From Sinonovacula constricta (taxonomy: Eukaryota; Mollusca; Bivalvia; Cardiida; Solecurtidae): 64,000 nucleotides of DNA. The notes under the pieces were generated by a model. That model did no database searches. It was not told the origin of the DNA and was given only the letters and a program-made list of their open reading frames with translations. Position 1 is the stretch's first letter. Each line of letters begins with the position of its first letter. Location: NCBI GenBank assembly GCA_007844125.1, contig CM017556.1, positions 70,680,697-70,744,696 on the forward strand, in the 5' to 3' direction. The position numbers and the translations under genes were made by a program. Positions 1 through 12,689 of this stretch are shown here, piece by piece.

Positions 1-40
1 AACAAAACTTTTCATTTAAGTATCATCCCAGATCAGTGAC

Positions 41-147
41 CTGAAGGCGGCACTGAGCATGCAGGTTGTCTGCTCCTGGTTGTCCAAGTCCACTAGACTA
101 TCACCTGTAGGTGGCAGTGGGACAGCCAGCACTGCGTTAACATTCAT
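41..147 (-). CDS. Candidate internal exon, unidentified minus-strand gene
   Basis: Read on the minus strand, a CAG acceptor precedes 147 and a CAG|GTCACT donor follows 41. The 107-bp exon is open in the frame that starts in phase 0 and ends in phase 2. It encodes about 35 residues with a protein-like composition (AVLAVPLPPTGDSLVDLDNQ, then an SAAFR end). It fits directly behind the candidate exon at 5743-5827, which ends in phase 0. I do not recognise the protein. The call rests on splice signals, phase and composition only. Confidence 0.38.
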
Positions 148-867
148 CTGACATGTCACCATAGCACAGTATGTCACCACTAATGTTTCAGCTGACATCT
201 TGCCATGGTCTTACCAAACATCAACAAGCAGAGTATGTCGGTTTATGTCAGTTTATCTTCTGGGGCAGAAAGTACAAACATTTTCCCTCCCTAGAATTAA
301 AACTTAAAATTAAGCAGCAACCACTATTATATCTATTACATACAAATGCACTTATTTAAAATGAACAGTCAATAACAACTTTATATCATCCTCAAACATT
401 TACATTATTCAGTGTAACAGAAGCTCCATATCACTTCCTGGAAGACGTATGGCGCTACCCTTTTAGCAGTAAATACAGAGTTAAGCTTGACACAGGAAAC
501 AGCCGACCTAACAACTTAAGATTATTCCACTCTCCTAGATGACAGAAAGTAGTTCTATGTATGTCTTACATCTGATGTTAAAATAAAAGGCTAAGTGTTA
601 CTATACAGTGTTACTGTAAAATTATATAAAATGTAAAATTACTGTAAAACAGTATAAAATCAGGAGGCATAAAGAAAGGTAAAATATGGTGCATTTGTTG
701 TAACTGTCTCTGAACAGCGTTAGGAAGGAAAGGGCCATCTAACACAAAAATTATGTATCCTAGTTTATCTACACTAATTATAATTGTCTCAAAATGTGAT
801 AATTTTTCCAAAGCAGTGAAAACCCCAAGCTTGCAGCAAGCACTTTTATTGTAAAAGACCTACAGAC
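148..867. other. No gene or clear repeat seen
   Basis: AT-rich sequence with short, non-protein-like open frames. Probably intron of the minus-strand gene whose candidate exons flank it. Confidence 0.4.
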
Positions 868-1112
868 AGAAGAGGGTAGTGGTAGAGTCTCCGATTTGTA
901 ACTCCTCTGACTGCTTAGCCTCTCACTGGGTAGGTTTGAGTCCTGTTGGGGCGAAGGACTAAATGTGTAAAGGTCTTCCTGCTGACCTGCGTTGCACCAT
1001 TGGTTCTACCCAGACATCTGTCTGGGGTCTTCCTCCACCAAAAAGCTGGACATTTTGCTATAATGATCATAACTGGTTGCTGCAATGTATTTAAAAAACA
1101 AAAAACAAAACT
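868..1112 (+). repeat. tRNA-derived SINE-like repeat (family A)
   Basis: A GTGGTAGAGT A-box-like start and a GGTTTGAGTCCTG B-box-like segment are followed by a body with CAAGGTCTTCC-like, CCAGACATCTGTCTGG and CTATAATGATCATAA segments and an A-rich tail. The same body recurs on both strands at about 1.9, 13.8, 19.4, 24.5, 25.4, 36.6, 52.5, 53.9 and 56.7-57.2 kb. A retroposed SINE family is the simplest reading. Confidence 0.6.
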
Positions 1113-1929
1113 ATAGACAGAAGGATGAAGACTGATGTACTTGAGTTCTACTTCTGTCCCATCTGATACATTTAGCATTATGGTTATCTAATTGAAGGTA
1201 AATATCATGTTCCTAAATTAACTTATTAAGGTTTTAATAATTAAATTACACAAAAGTTTCTTTTAATACCTTTATTGCTACCACACAGCTGGAAGACCTC
1301 TCCACAATAACCTCCCCAGCAACAAACAGTTTGCCAGTCACAACTCCTAACTCCCCATTTCACATTACCCTTCAACTACAGCCAGACATTCAGATCTGCA
1401 GGCAGACAGTGGCCCATCAACATTATGCATTGTTCTGTTTTAATGCCCCACTCCAATGACTGTTTTCTGCTGACTGTAACTTTCTACAGTTGGCAGCTTT
1501 GCTGCATGTTTATAGCTCCACAATTATTCTACTTCTGCCATGATGGAGGGAGAAACATTCTAACAAACTACATCATGATGAAGGGCTGGAGTGACAAACA
1601 TTCCAAGATTCGGTTACATCATGATGGACAAGGAGGGATGAAACAAGAACCATTCTGATCTAACAGACTTACTGTCATTGGGAAGTTTCAGTCAGTACAA
1701 TTTTATTAACAATAACTTGTGTCAATGACCTCAAACTTATATCCCCATACAATGGGTGTTGGGGTCCAAGTTGAGCGAACACATTCATTCCAGGAGAACT
1801 TCCAGTCAATGTGGAGAGCACCTTATCTTAGAGCTAGCGTGACATGCATGTAAAAAAACTGGCATCTGAATCTAATTTATTGACAAATTTCACCTGTTTT
1901 ATTGTGTGTGTTTTATATATCAAACATAT
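1113..1929. other. No gene seen
   Basis: AT-rich non-coding sequence. The plus-strand open frame at 1425-1658 has no splice context or recognisable domain. Confidence 0.35.
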
Positions 1930-2130
1930 GTGATTATGGTCATATGGGCAATGTGCAGGTTATTATTGGTGGAGTAAGGACCTCAGACATAAGTCTGGGT
2001 ATAACCACTGTATACTGCATGTTAGCTTGAAGACCTTTAAACATGGAAGTTCCTGAACAACCAGGACTTGAACCCAAGTGGTCTGGGACTGAGTAGTAAA
2101 ATTCGCCGACTTTAACTGCCACACGCAAAT
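1930..2130 (-). repeat. SINE-like repeat, family A, reversed
   Basis: The reverse complement carries the family A order: GGGTTCAAGTCCTGG B-box-like segment, CAAGCTGACCTGC-like block, CCCAGAC...GTCTG block, then an ATAATCACAT end. It is diverged from the copy at 868. Confidence 0.55.
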
Positions 2131-2800
2131 CATCTTTTTTTCAAAATGTACCATGATTTATTTTTTTCAAAAAGAATTATTATGCCCCAGAACATGATTA
2201 AAAAAAAGGAAATTTGATTGTCTCAACATACAGCAATGGCTTTATAAAGATACATTTTACATATTGTATAAAGATACTGGTACCTTTTGCTTGAAAAAAT
2301 ATAAAATTGTAAGTTAAAATGAAGAAAAAACTTTCATCATATTGATGCAATATACCAATGAATAGCATGTTCACATAAATAAAAACATTGAAAGCAGAAA
2401 AACAACACTAGGCAAAGAGAATTTACTGGTAGATGACATTTATTTATTTCGATGATTTTCATGAGACAATAGTGAAAATATCTGATAACAGTTTATTTTA
2501 AAAACAGTCAATTTCACAAACATAAACAGAAAATGTAAACTGATAATACAATTTTCCATAACAATTAAATTGGTAATGCAATATTTATAGCCACGGGAGT
2601 GCCCAGGGAAGGGTGTATGTTGTTTAAAAGTCCACCGTCTGATCCATTAAGACAACATTGCCTAACACAACCTAATCCATGGCCATTATGGCCACTTTAC
2701 CATGTACCTTTCCTTCCAATGTGACTGATTAACCCTGTAATGTTTGATTACATGCCTTATCCTGCTGAAATGGAATGATCAGGCTCAAAGGTGGTATCTG
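2131..2800. other. No gene seen
   Basis: Strongly AT-rich, with poly-A and poly-T tracts and no protein-like frame. Confidence 0.35.
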
Positions 2801-2920
2801 ACACAGTCTGCTTATATCACATACTAGCAACCAAACCTTGACACAGTCTGCTTATATCACATACTAGCAACCAAACCTTGATACAGTCTGCTTATATCAC
2901 ATACTAGCAACCAAACCTTA
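2801..2920. repeat. 40-bp tandem triplication
   Basis: Three near-identical 40-bp units, each beginning ACACAGTCTGCTTATATCAC or the one-base variant ATACAG. The near-identity indicates a recent duplication. No coding role is visible. Confidence 0.85.
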
Positions 2921-3059
2921 CCATGTTTGGGGGAATTTGGGCATTATTTCTGCATAAGCTTTTGCTTTAGTTTACATGAAGATGATTTTGAACACTTCTG
3001 TCATTGTTAGACAGTACAAATCATAAAAAAAAAATCTTCTTTCCAAATATATATATAAG

Positions 3060-3215
3060 CACGACTTTTGCTAAAAATAGACACTGATATCACAGGCGAT
3101 TACTCGTTTAGATAACTTGATCCCAAAAGTTAAAGGTCACGTGGTTAAATTAGTTTAAGAATACATGATGATAACAGTGCAGCATGGTGCAGATAAGAAA
3201 TACATGTTTATAATG
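3060..3215 (+). repeat. Dispersed repeat R1, partial copy
   Basis: Shares an ordered set of segments (GCTAAAAATAGACA, AGGTCACGTGGTTAAA, GTGCAGCATGGTGCAGATA, GAAATACATGTTTATAATGA) with copies at 4815-5065, 21830-22200 and, reversed, 33870-34245. Class unknown. Confidence 0.5.
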
Positions 3216-4814
3216 ACAAATATATTTCATATTTTTTATTTAATGGCACATCAACACTTAATAGGTCATACAGCCCTGAATACAATAAGGTTTAATATTA
3301 GTAATATACAACTACGTTAAAAAATAAAAAAGAAGATCAAAATCTCTAAGGTTAAAGTAGTGTGAATTATAAATAAAAACAGGTTAGAATAATAAACAGT
3401 TTAAACATTTTAAACTTATTAAGAACACCAATCTCGTTCAGGAAGTTAACAAGTTTAGATATCGGACACAGTTCGAAATAATTCGTTCATAATTTGACCG
3501 AATATGGTTTGTGTTAATACAATTTAATAAATTATAGTTAACTGTCCGTCATTCCTGGCAAGAAACACATTTAGGTTGAACTTCTTTTTGAAAGATATGA
3601 ATGAGATATTCTAGTATGTCCAACATGACAGCGCATAAGAACTTCCTGTCTCTTTTCCCTACAAATGGAGATATTGGTACCGACCTTCTTAATAAAAAGT
3701 GGAGGTGTTATGTTCCGATTTTTACATAGAAGTAGGTCATCAATAAACAGCATTTTGTGAGGTCTTTTCAGCTAACAATTTAAATGGTTGTTTGAGGGGA
3801 ATAATGGTCAGAAAAGTGGAATACCACCTTTCAATAGTGCACACCCAGATCCAACAGCTTCCAGTATGATGAGATCAGGATCTGCAATGAGTTTCTGCCA
3901 ATTCATCTTGTTACATGTTCATGTAGTTGTTAGCATGATAAGGATTAAATCTTACAGATCACATGGTCAAGGGCCTTCCAATAATCAATTGTGCCACAAA
4001 TCCTGGGCCACTTTACCCCTCAATCTGCTAAGTGTGTTCATTCCCATGAATAATTCTTTGTTATTTGATAACAACATGAAAAGTGAATAAACTAACAAGA
4101 CATACCGCTCAACACAGTAACAAAAAGTGCAGGCTTTGATCAGCCAGCTAACAAAAGGAGCTGGCTGATTTGGATCTACACTGCTTGCCTAGTTATGATG
4201 ATTTATTGTTAGACAGTTAAGGAGTTGAATCCCAGTTTATGCCCTGTCTCTACTGTCCTGTACATATACAATTGTCACTCCCACTAACTTCTTTCAACTA
4301 GCAGTGGAAAAGTTGGTCAAAGGCAAGTTAAAATAGGAAAACTTTTCTACTGACGTCATAATGGTAATAACTTTTCATAGTTGTTAAAAGGTATATGATT
4401 ATCTTTTTTGCAAAATTTAATTACTGTACATTAACTGAAAGGTAAGTAACTACTTTTACAACAAAAAGATTATTTCCAAATCATTATATGTCTTTTTTTT
4501 AACCTCAGTGTTAACCTTAAAGAAAAATGTTTAGAAATGCATTTCATAACAGCTTCTTCTCTGCTATGTGAAAAAAAGACCCAGCATGTTATATTTAAAA
4601 AAGATCTTTAAAAGGTGGTATCAGACAATTTGTCTGTATTTCTACTACATGTAACAACAATTTACCCCTATTGTGTGGATTTTTTTCAAAATTACATGAA
4701 CTATTACATTAGTTTAAGTAGAGATTGTCTATAACAATAATTCAATTACAATACAAATCATAAAAAGACCGCTGTAAATGACCACACTTTCAATGTATAA
4801 GTAAGCACAATGGG
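3216..4814. other. No gene seen
   Basis: AT-rich. The open frames at 3571-3753 (minus) and 3788-4090 (plus) have no splice signals or domain pattern. A dispersed GGATCTACACTGCTTGC-type motif sits near 4160. Confidence 0.35.
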
Positions 4815-5065
4815 ATTTCAACTTAAAATAGATATCAACATCAGAGCAGGCACATTACCCAGATTATCATGCATTGTGATCTCAAAAGTGAGAGGAGTTT
4901 AAAAGTAGCTAACTGTGAAATGGGGCTTAGATGGGAAATACATTTTTGTAATGGCAAGTGTGGTGGTTTGATTTATTTATCACATATATGTACAGCACCA
5001 ATAGTGAACATTTTGCAAGATCTTTTCAGGTATCATTTACTGTTTTGGTTACATGAGAGAAAAAT
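4815..5065 (+). repeat. Dispersed repeat R1, diverged copy
   Basis: Contains AGTAGCTAACTGTG, GATGGGAAATACATTTTTGTAATG, TGCAAGATCTTTTCAGGTA and a trailing TTTTGGTTACATG, in the order seen in the 21.8-kb copy. The 96-residue open frame here is therefore repeat-derived. Confidence 0.5.
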
Positions 5066-5742
5066 ATGTTTCAAAATGTCGGGAACCAACTTTAAAACAC
5101 ATGAAAAACCCACTAACCTAAGGACCATCATAAAAAAAAATTCCTATTACCTTCCTTAAACAACAAAAATAGATGAGATTAATATCTTATTTGTCATTAT
5201 TACAGATTCCTGCACACTCAGAAATGACTTCTTGTCACATGGTTGTCAGTTTGTAAGGAAGTTGTCACTGACCTTGGCAGGGTGCAATGAAAGATTTATT
5301 AAGAACTTTAGAGTTATTAATTTATTGTTTCATTTCCAAACTATGAAATACTACACATCCTGAGATATATTTGTCATAAAGCTCATTAATGTACATTAAT
5401 ACAACAAAATGTTTTTAGCATTTTTATAGCAAAAGTGTGTATCTAAAATGATACACCACTAGCAGATTTAGCATTAAATACACTGCAGCTGAGTCCCACA
5501 ATGTTTGGTGTATTAAGGTGTGATCTTTTGTCATCTTATGCCAATGGTGGGATAATTACATATAAAAGAGAACACAGAAAACACAAGTAAGCTTTTAACC
5601 AAATTAATAAATAGGCATGGCAAAAAACAACATCCACAGTATTCTCAAATAATTTGTTTAACTTTCCAGACAATAAGTGACATAAATTCACAAAAGTCAA
5701 TGTAGGAATGCAAACTGAGGAAGAAAAGTACAAAGAACTGAC
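5066..5742. other. No gene seen
   Basis: AT-rich sequence without splice-flanked coding stretches. Probably intron of the minus-strand gene. Confidence 0.35.
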
Positions 5743-5827
5743 TTTACAAATTATATCTCTCATTTGCTGGAGCTCCTGGATCGCACAATCTGGTATATCA
5801 TCCCCTGGTATGTTCAATAGACAAGGT
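5743..5827 (-). CDS. Candidate internal exon, unidentified minus-strand gene
   Basis: On the minus strand a TATATACAGTCAG acceptor precedes 5827 and a GTCAGT donor follows 5743. The 85-bp exon enters with two carried bases and leaves in phase 0, encoding 28 residues that contain NIPGDDIPDCAIQELQQMRD, a plausible acidic and helical stretch. Its entry phase matches the exit phase of 26652-26781, and its exit phase matches the exon at 41-147. Family not recognised. Confidence 0.4.
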
Positions 5828-6889
5828 CTGACTGTATATAAAAGTTCCTTTAATCACTAGATATTTCCTTTATCTTTTATATTCATATCTTTTTTTTTAC
5901 TTTTGCATGCAGATTAAACAAAATTTTATTATAAAAATATGCTAATGAAGAAAATAATAGATGTTCCTTAATGAAAAAATATAGATTGTATTAGTCATAT
6001 AAAAGGCTTGTTCTGGATGTGCAAGAAAGTATAAAGCAAGAAATTATAAGAACATCTACTGGTAACTTTCTTGCTTAGTATTTCCCTATGTTGAACTTAT
6101 ACTGCTCACACCACCTTAGACATATATATATATGAAAGATTGGAGGCTTTTCAGCCCATAACATGTTATGAATCATTGGTCAAATAAAATATTTGCATCA
6201 TGAAAAAAAATTCTTCTTGAACAGGAAAAAATCAGAAATTTATCTTCATCCAGACCCATTGTGCTTGGCAGGCACAGAGTTCAATAATATATCCCCATGA
6301 CCTGTATATTATTGATAGATGGTTCCTGAACCCACATACAACTGTCACAGACAGACAAACTCTGGGAAAAAAATGTCTAAGACTTCTGCTTAAATCTTTA
6401 TATCTTAACACTCTTAACAATTCAGAGATAATGACTGTTTTAGCATTTTTTTTTTCTGAAACTGACAGGACTGTAACAATTTATCACAGGAGTCTAAAAT
6501 TTAACTCCAGATGGTACAGAAGCTGGAAATTACACTGGCCAACACACATTGTATCACTGGTATTCTGGGATTTACACAGAAATGCATAGTTTTATGGTGA
6601 GTAATATGATATGGTTATATTCTCCACCAGCTGTTTCTTGATTACTTAGCTGTTATCTATGACCACACAGTAAGATAAACGACAGATAGATGAGACATAA
6701 CATGGTCAAATATTTAATCAATCAAGGATGGTGTTCTGCCCTGTCTAACCCTTCAACAACAGTATATCAAGTGTCGGCAGTGTTGGATCAGGGTGGACAA
6801 AATGTCATCTCAACACAAGGATGTTAGACCATAGTCTGACAGGAAGGCTCACTTCAACATAAGTATAGCAATGTCCAGCTATAATTGTT
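5828..6889. other. No gene seen
   Basis: AT-rich, with a short TA run near 6120. No coding or ordered repeat structure recognised. Confidence 0.35.
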
Positions 6890-8458
6890 GGAAGACCCCA
6901 GGTAAATGTCTCAGTACAGTCATGGGCATACCACAGAAAGACCCCAGGTAAATGTCTCAGTACAGTCATGGGCATACCACAGGAAGAGCCCAGGTAAATG
7001 TCTCAGTACATTCATGGGCATACCACAGGAAGAGCCCAGGTAAATGTCTCAGTACATTCATGGGCATACCACATGAAGAGCCCAGGTAAATGTCTCAGTA
7101 CAGTCATGGGCATACCACATGAAGAGTCCCCAGGTAAATGTCTCAGTACATTCATGGGCATACCACAGGAAGAGTCCCCAGGTAAATGTCTCAGTACAGT
7201 CATGGACATACCACAGGAAGACCCCAGGTAAATATCTCAGTACAGTCATGGGCATACCACAGGAAGCCCCAGGTAAATGTCTCAGTACAGTCATGGGAAT
7301 ACCACAGGAAGACCCCAGGTAAATATCTCAGTACAGTCATGGACATACCACAGGAAGACCCCAGGTAAATGTCTCAGTACAGTCATGGGCATACAACAGG
7401 AATACCCCAGGTAAATATCTCAGTACAGTCATGGACATACCACAGGAAGACCCCAGGTAAATGTGTCAGTACAGTCATGGGCATACCACAGGAAGACCCC
7501 AGGTAAATATCTCAGTACAGTCATGGACATACCACAGGAAGACCCCAGGTAAATGTCTCAGTACAGTCATGGGCATACCACAGGAAGACCCCAGGTAAAT
7601 ATCTCAGTACAGTCATGGACATACCACAGGAAGACCCCAGGTAAATGTGTCAGTACAGTCATGGGCATACCACAGGAAGACCCCAGGTAAATATCTCAGT
7701 ACAGTCATGGACATACCACAGGAAGACCCCAGGTAAATGTCTCAGTACAGTCATGGGCATACCACAGGAAGACCCCAGGTAAATGTCTCAGTACAGTCAT
7801 GGACATACCACAGAAAGACCCCAGGTAAATGTCTCAGTACAGTCATGGGAATACCACAGGAAGACCCCAGGTAAATGTCTCAGTACAGTCATGGGCATAC
7901 CACAGGACAGACCCCAGGTAAATGTCTCAGTACAGTCATGGGAATACCACAGGAAGACCCCAGGTAAATGTCTCAGTACAGTCATGGGAATACCACAGGA
8001 AGAGTCCCCAGGTAAATGTCTCAGTACAGTCATTGACATACCACAGGAAGACCCCAGGTAAATGTCTCTGTACAGTCATGGGCATACCACAGGAAGACCC
8101 CAGGTAAATGTCTCAGTACAGTCATGGGAATACCACAGGAAGAGTCCCCAGGTAAATGTCTCAGTACAGTCATGGCCATACCACAGGAAGACCCCAGGTA
8201 AATGTCTCAGTACAGTCATGGACATACCACAGGAAGACCCCAGGTAAATGTCTCAGTACAGTCATGGGAATACCACAGGACAGACCCCAGGTAAATGTAT
8301 CAGTACAGTCATGGGAATACCACAGGAAGAGTCCCCAGGTAAATGTCTCAGTACAGTCATGGGAATACCACAGGAAGACCCCAGGTAAATGTCTCAGTAC
8401 AGTCATGGGAATACCACAGGAAGTCCCCAGGTAAATGTCTCAGTACAGTCATGGGAAT
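6890..8458. repeat. 46-bp minisatellite, about 34 copies
   Basis: Tandem unit AGGTAAATGTCTCAGTACAG followed by TCATGGGCATACCACAGGAA and GACCCC. Units differ at a few positions: GTAAATGT or GTAAATAT, GGGCAT or GGACAT or GGGAAT, and 45-50 bp length variants with AGAGTCCC or ACAGACCCC. Between about 7200 and 7760 two variants alternate, a 92-bp higher-order period. All open frames here on either strand come from the repeat. Confidence 0.95.
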
Positions 8459-9690
8459 ACCTACAGAGGAAGAAAACCACCATACGTGTACCAGGAACTT
8501 AAACCAACACAGGACTGCGAGGATAAAGGATATACAAAATGGCGGCTCTTTTCGCCCAGGCTGGCACATTTCTGTTTAGATAGTTCACCCTCAAGATTGG
8601 ATCTCCTGATCACACATTCAATCCTATAATAGATTTTATTAAATCTTAAACATTCTCTTTCAATTTATGTCTCTATGCAGTATCTGCATGTTAAGTAACT
8701 ATAGACAAGCATAAAGTTTTAGAGAGCTAGAGATGACCTTTAAATGTATAGTTTGCAGTGTTCCTTAATTACATTGTATAAACTTTACACTGGCAAAAAT
8801 GTTCTGTTTTGTTTTGGTATTTCATAAAAATGCATAATACCTGACCAATTGTATATTGATATCAAAAATCAGATTTAGGATGCCCTTGAACTGCGCCTCC
8901 AAGCCTGTTCAAATCTAGCTATAACCTGTTTGTACAATATAAAATGACAGAAGTGTTTGTATACATGTACATCAGAGAGTTTATGTTGGACAATGCAACT
9001 GAAAATTGTGTATTAGAAACACCTTATTGATGAAACAGATAAATAGGTGGTTGGTTATGAGAAATCAGCTATTATATTACAGACAAGTCAAGCCCAGAAA
9101 CTGTTTCATGACATCAACTTGAAATAGATGAAAAGGATATGTTGTGTACTTATTTTGTATATATACAGTTAGTCATATTTCCATGATGGCAACTTCTAGC
9201 TACTAGTGGGTATATAGACATAAGGATGGAATAGCAGATTGTTTATCAAAAAGAAGAGGTTGAATAAGTAGCAGCAGACTTGCAACGACAGGTTTCAATT
9301 CTTAATTCCAGATAAAAAAATATTTGTCAAGAAGACAGGGTGCAAGAATAATAATTTTGAAAAGGTGAATATGGGTACCACTGTTTCATCATTACTGAGT
9401 TGATAAAAGGTCAATTAGTTGGGGACAATATACAAGAAAATCTAGAAATAACAGGAAATATCGGCAAAGCAAAAAGACAGGCAGCCTTTGTGAGGCTTCA
9501 ATCTATTTACAAAATCTATTGATTGTTTAGTAAAGAAAAGTAATAGCCAATTTGAAGAAACATAAATATTCACTAACAAAGAATCAGCAACACTGATACA
9601 TTTAAATACCAATTACTTGTTCTGATAAAAAATTGAGTTACTTTCATTGAATATACAGGAAATGTGGCCATGCCACGAAACCGTTTTTCT
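8459..9690. other. No gene seen
   Basis: Non-coding. A GAACAGGCTTGGAGGCGC stretch near 8895 (minus strand) looks more GC-rich than its surroundings but has no open splice-flanked frame. Confidence 0.35.
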
Positions 9691-10050
9691 ATTTTTAGTA
9701 CTAGTCTATTTTATGACCTTGACCTGACTGGCCCCAAATCCAATCCCAAGCTAGGTCTTCATGCAAGCTTGCTATATCCAGAGGTTTCAGCAAGATTGGT
9801 TAATCCAAACTAAAGTTATTAACCGGAAACTGTTTTCTATTTTTGGTAACAGTAACCTTGATCTTGATCCAACAGGCCCAAAATCCTATCCCAAGCTAGG
9901 TCTTCATGCAAGCTTGCTATATCCAAGTTTAAGCAAGATTGCTTTATCCAAACTGAAGTTATTGACCAGAAACCCTCTGTTTGATGCCATTTGCCCGCGG
10001 CACTCCAATCTAATAACCAGGATTTTCGTTGAAAACCTGGTTAAAAAGCG
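9690..10050 (+). repeat. Tandem dimer with 147-bp period
   Basis: Two diverged copies share CCCAAGCTAGGTCTTCATGC and GCAAGCTTGCTATATCCA, starting at 9745 and 9892, so the period is 147 bp. It ends near AACCAGG...AACCTGGTT, a short inverted pair at 10015-10045. Likely a small member of the bivalve tandem-core mobile elements. The 115-residue plus-strand frame is repeat-derived. Confidence 0.6.
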
Positions 10051-10275
10051 CCATTTCAGAAAAAGCCATAAAATACATTGTGCTAATAATTGTTCTCCAA
10101 ATTTTTAAAGCTTAAAATACAGTTGAGGTAATTAAACCAGCAAATTAGCAGTTAACTTCAATAAAATTGCTTTATTAACTCATCAATGTAGGAATTATCA
10201 TACAATTTATGCATCCTTTGTAATAGTAATATAAAATAAAACAGGGCTTAATTATTAGGATAGAAGTAAAGACAG

Positions 10276-10364
10276 TCACAAGTCTTCAGTGTAATCAGAA
10301 AGTGATGGGGTAGTCATCAGTGAGAAGTTCCTTCCTTTTATGCCCCACATTGACTTTGCACGTG
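10276..10364 (-). CDS. Possible terminal exon, minus strand
   Basis: An ATTGTAG acceptor precedes 10364 on the minus strand. The frame entering with one carried base encodes 28 residues, including KSMWGIKGRNFSLMTTPSL, before a TGA at 10278-10276. A minus-strand AATAAA lies about 100 bp downstream (10171-10178 region). Its entry phase does not match the upstream candidate exon at 26652, so an exon is missing, it is an alternative end, or it is spurious. Confidence 0.28.
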
Positions 10365-11242
10365 CTACAATTTTACAATGCCTATAAAAAATGTAGCCAT
10401 CAAAAAAGCAATTGATAATTAGTTGAATAATCATAACTTATGTGTCTACAAGACATTGGTATTGTGATGTATTTCTTGGGTCTGTGAACATAGGTTATTA
10501 CTACCAGTGGAAATAGCTCTTGATATTTATTCAGGCTGTGCTTGGGCCAGCATTGCAAAATATGCCAAAAGCAAGGTTTAACAGCTATACCAAACCATAG
10601 TATGATCTATTTCACCAATATGTTGGGTCAGTTGAAAACACACACTAGTTTTTAAACTGCTTCAGCATACTGATATCTTCACAAGACAATGTGGTCAATG
10701 GTATAAATCCTGAATGGCCTGCTCATTGTCTGATCAGGATCTGCACAGTTTACTGTAAAGTTTCTGCTTAGAATGCCAGTAACCTTAACATGTAATAATA
10801 TTCGGTATGTCGTTAAGTAACAAAAAAGTTATATAGCCCACAACTGACAGGTTAAGGGATCTGTCTCCATAGCCTATCAATGGACTGTATGCAGGCTTGT
10901 TATATACATAACACAGCACAGTCTGTTTATTTTTTTCCTATACATATTCTCTGGCATAGATTAACCCCATCATTGTTATATAACTTTTGTTAAAACATCT
11001 TTGAGATTTTATCCAACCCTCTTTATATTTCTCATTAAAATAATACAGTTCAGTATTATTATTTTCAAATGAAAACTAGATAGTCAACAATAAACTGTTG
11101 AGATGGGAGAATGAATTAATACAGCAAATAATGGGCCTTTTCTTGTGTTCTTTTGTATTTCGGATTTGACCTTCTAAGTTCATGTTTGCGTGTTTTAGCC
11201 CTAGTGGGCACCAGAGGTCGAGTAATCAATAATGTAATAATC
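10365..11242. other. No gene; one dispersed motif
   Basis: AT-rich. A CTGATCAGGATCTGCACAG segment near 10730 belongs to the motif scattered through the window (4.2, 16.3, 20.2, 23.5, 25.0, 25.9, 28.1, 28.8, 35.0 and 53.2 kb). Confidence 0.35.
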
Positions 11243-11580
11243 CCACACCAAAACGCTCGCTTGCGACAAGCTCGTCACAAGTTTACGACAAGTTTGCGCA
11301 AGCTTGCCGCAATCTTAATAGGATTGCATTTCTTAAATTCTATGGTTGCGGATGCGAGCACGCTCGCTTGCTTGGAAATTAAGGTTGCGGTTTGGTTTTG
11401 TTCGCACACTTCTCGCAATCTTAAATACCATTAAGATTGCGAGAAGCTTGCAGCCTTGCAAGCTTGTAATCTTCTATTCCATTAAAGATTGCGATAAGCT
11501 TGCGGTCTTGCAAGCTTAAAATTAATTAACATAAGGATTGCAGATAGGTTGTGGTCTTGCAAGCATAAAATTATTCCAAG
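11243..11580. repeat. AAGCTTGC/GCGAGC array, left arm
   Basis: Begins CCCACACCAAAACGCTCGC and continues as irregular repeats of TTGCGACAAG, GCAAGCTTGC, AAGATTGCG and TTGCAAGCTT. The array at 15545-16146 ends with the reverse complement of the same start (GGTTTTGGTGTGGG). The 93-residue open frame at 11153-11434 is an artefact of this array. Confidence 0.75.
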
Positions 11581-11624
11581 ACATTAAGAAATTTATTTTG
11601 TATTTCTTTAAATAAATAACATTG

Positions 11625-11830
11625 AAAGAGACATGAAACATGGTCAAGTTCTGTGAAGATTAGGCCCCCAAAAAGTCTTGTTCTCAAGGTTTTTATAGAT
11701 TTGACTAAGTCACCTACTTTTTGATCATGTGACCTATTTATTAACTCATCCAAGATTTTATACAGACAAACATTTAATGACATTCTGACCAGCGTTGGTT
11801 AAGATAGGATCAAAACGGTAGCCTTTAAAG
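11625..11830 (+). repeat. Degenerate copy of the 145-bp element core
   Basis: Matches the tandem unit at 43800-44640: GTGAAGATTAGGCC, CACCTACTTTTTGA, AACTCATCCAAGAT, AGACAAACATT, TTCTGACCA and GGTTAAGAT occur in the same order. It is a diverged remnant without intact ends. Confidence 0.65.
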
Positions 11831-12689
11831 TGATTATGAGCAAACTGTTGATGCAGCTAGATGGACAGTTGGTTATGAGAAAAGCTCGGCTGAATGTGAC
11901 ATAAAATAGCTCCAAATACATTGTACTAATTGCCAATTTTTTAAACTTTATTTTGTCATTATTTATTATTAAACAGAGATCACACAACCATATACAATAC
12001 AGTCCCAGACTTACTCTCCCTAGAAAGTAATTTGGTAACACTACTTTACTCCTGTCTTGAGTTATTTATAGAAAATCCAAAAATATATTTTATAACTTGT
12101 CTTGACGACAATTGATCCCTTAAGCAATTCTAAACATATTAATTCTTCCCATGAGATAGCTAGTTACCTACTTAACTTGATCAATCCTCAAAAAAGAAGA
12201 TAATGAACAGGAACAAAATAAAATTTAATTAGTAACAGTGACTCAGTCCATCAAACTAATGGACAACAAAAACAATTCCAAACTTGGGTATCCCATAAAC
12301 AAGCTAACTACCAAATTTGATATCAATATCTACATCTGATATCAATATATATCCTGCCTAGACATGGAAAGCAAACTGCTAATTAAGTTACAGTGACCTT
12401 GACCTGACTGATCACAAAAGCAATATTTAACTATGTTATCATTTAAGACAGCTACAAAACATTTGGTAATAATAGCTCAGTAAAAAAATGATCCAATTCC
12501 AAAGAAGTCAGTTTTTTTATAACTTTTTTTTGTTGTTGTTGTCTTTCGAAAACCTGGTCAAGCAGATCTACAGTCTAATATCTAGTAGGACAAAAAAAAT
12601 TACAGAACAGACAGTAGAGTATCATGTTAAAACCACTCTCACTTTATTGGGAATGTGAATAAACACCATTTAATAATACAAGTTTGAAA
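11831..12689. other. No gene seen
   Basis: AT-rich, with a TGACCTTGACCTGACTG segment near 12400 like that of the repeat at 9.7 kb. Lies upstream of the CpG-rich stretch at 12.7 kb. Confidence 0.35.

Noticed and set aside
6890..8458. CRISPR-like array
   Set aside because: Regular 46-bp units look array-like, but the whole unit repeats with no unique spacers, and the genome is eukaryotic. It is a minisatellite.
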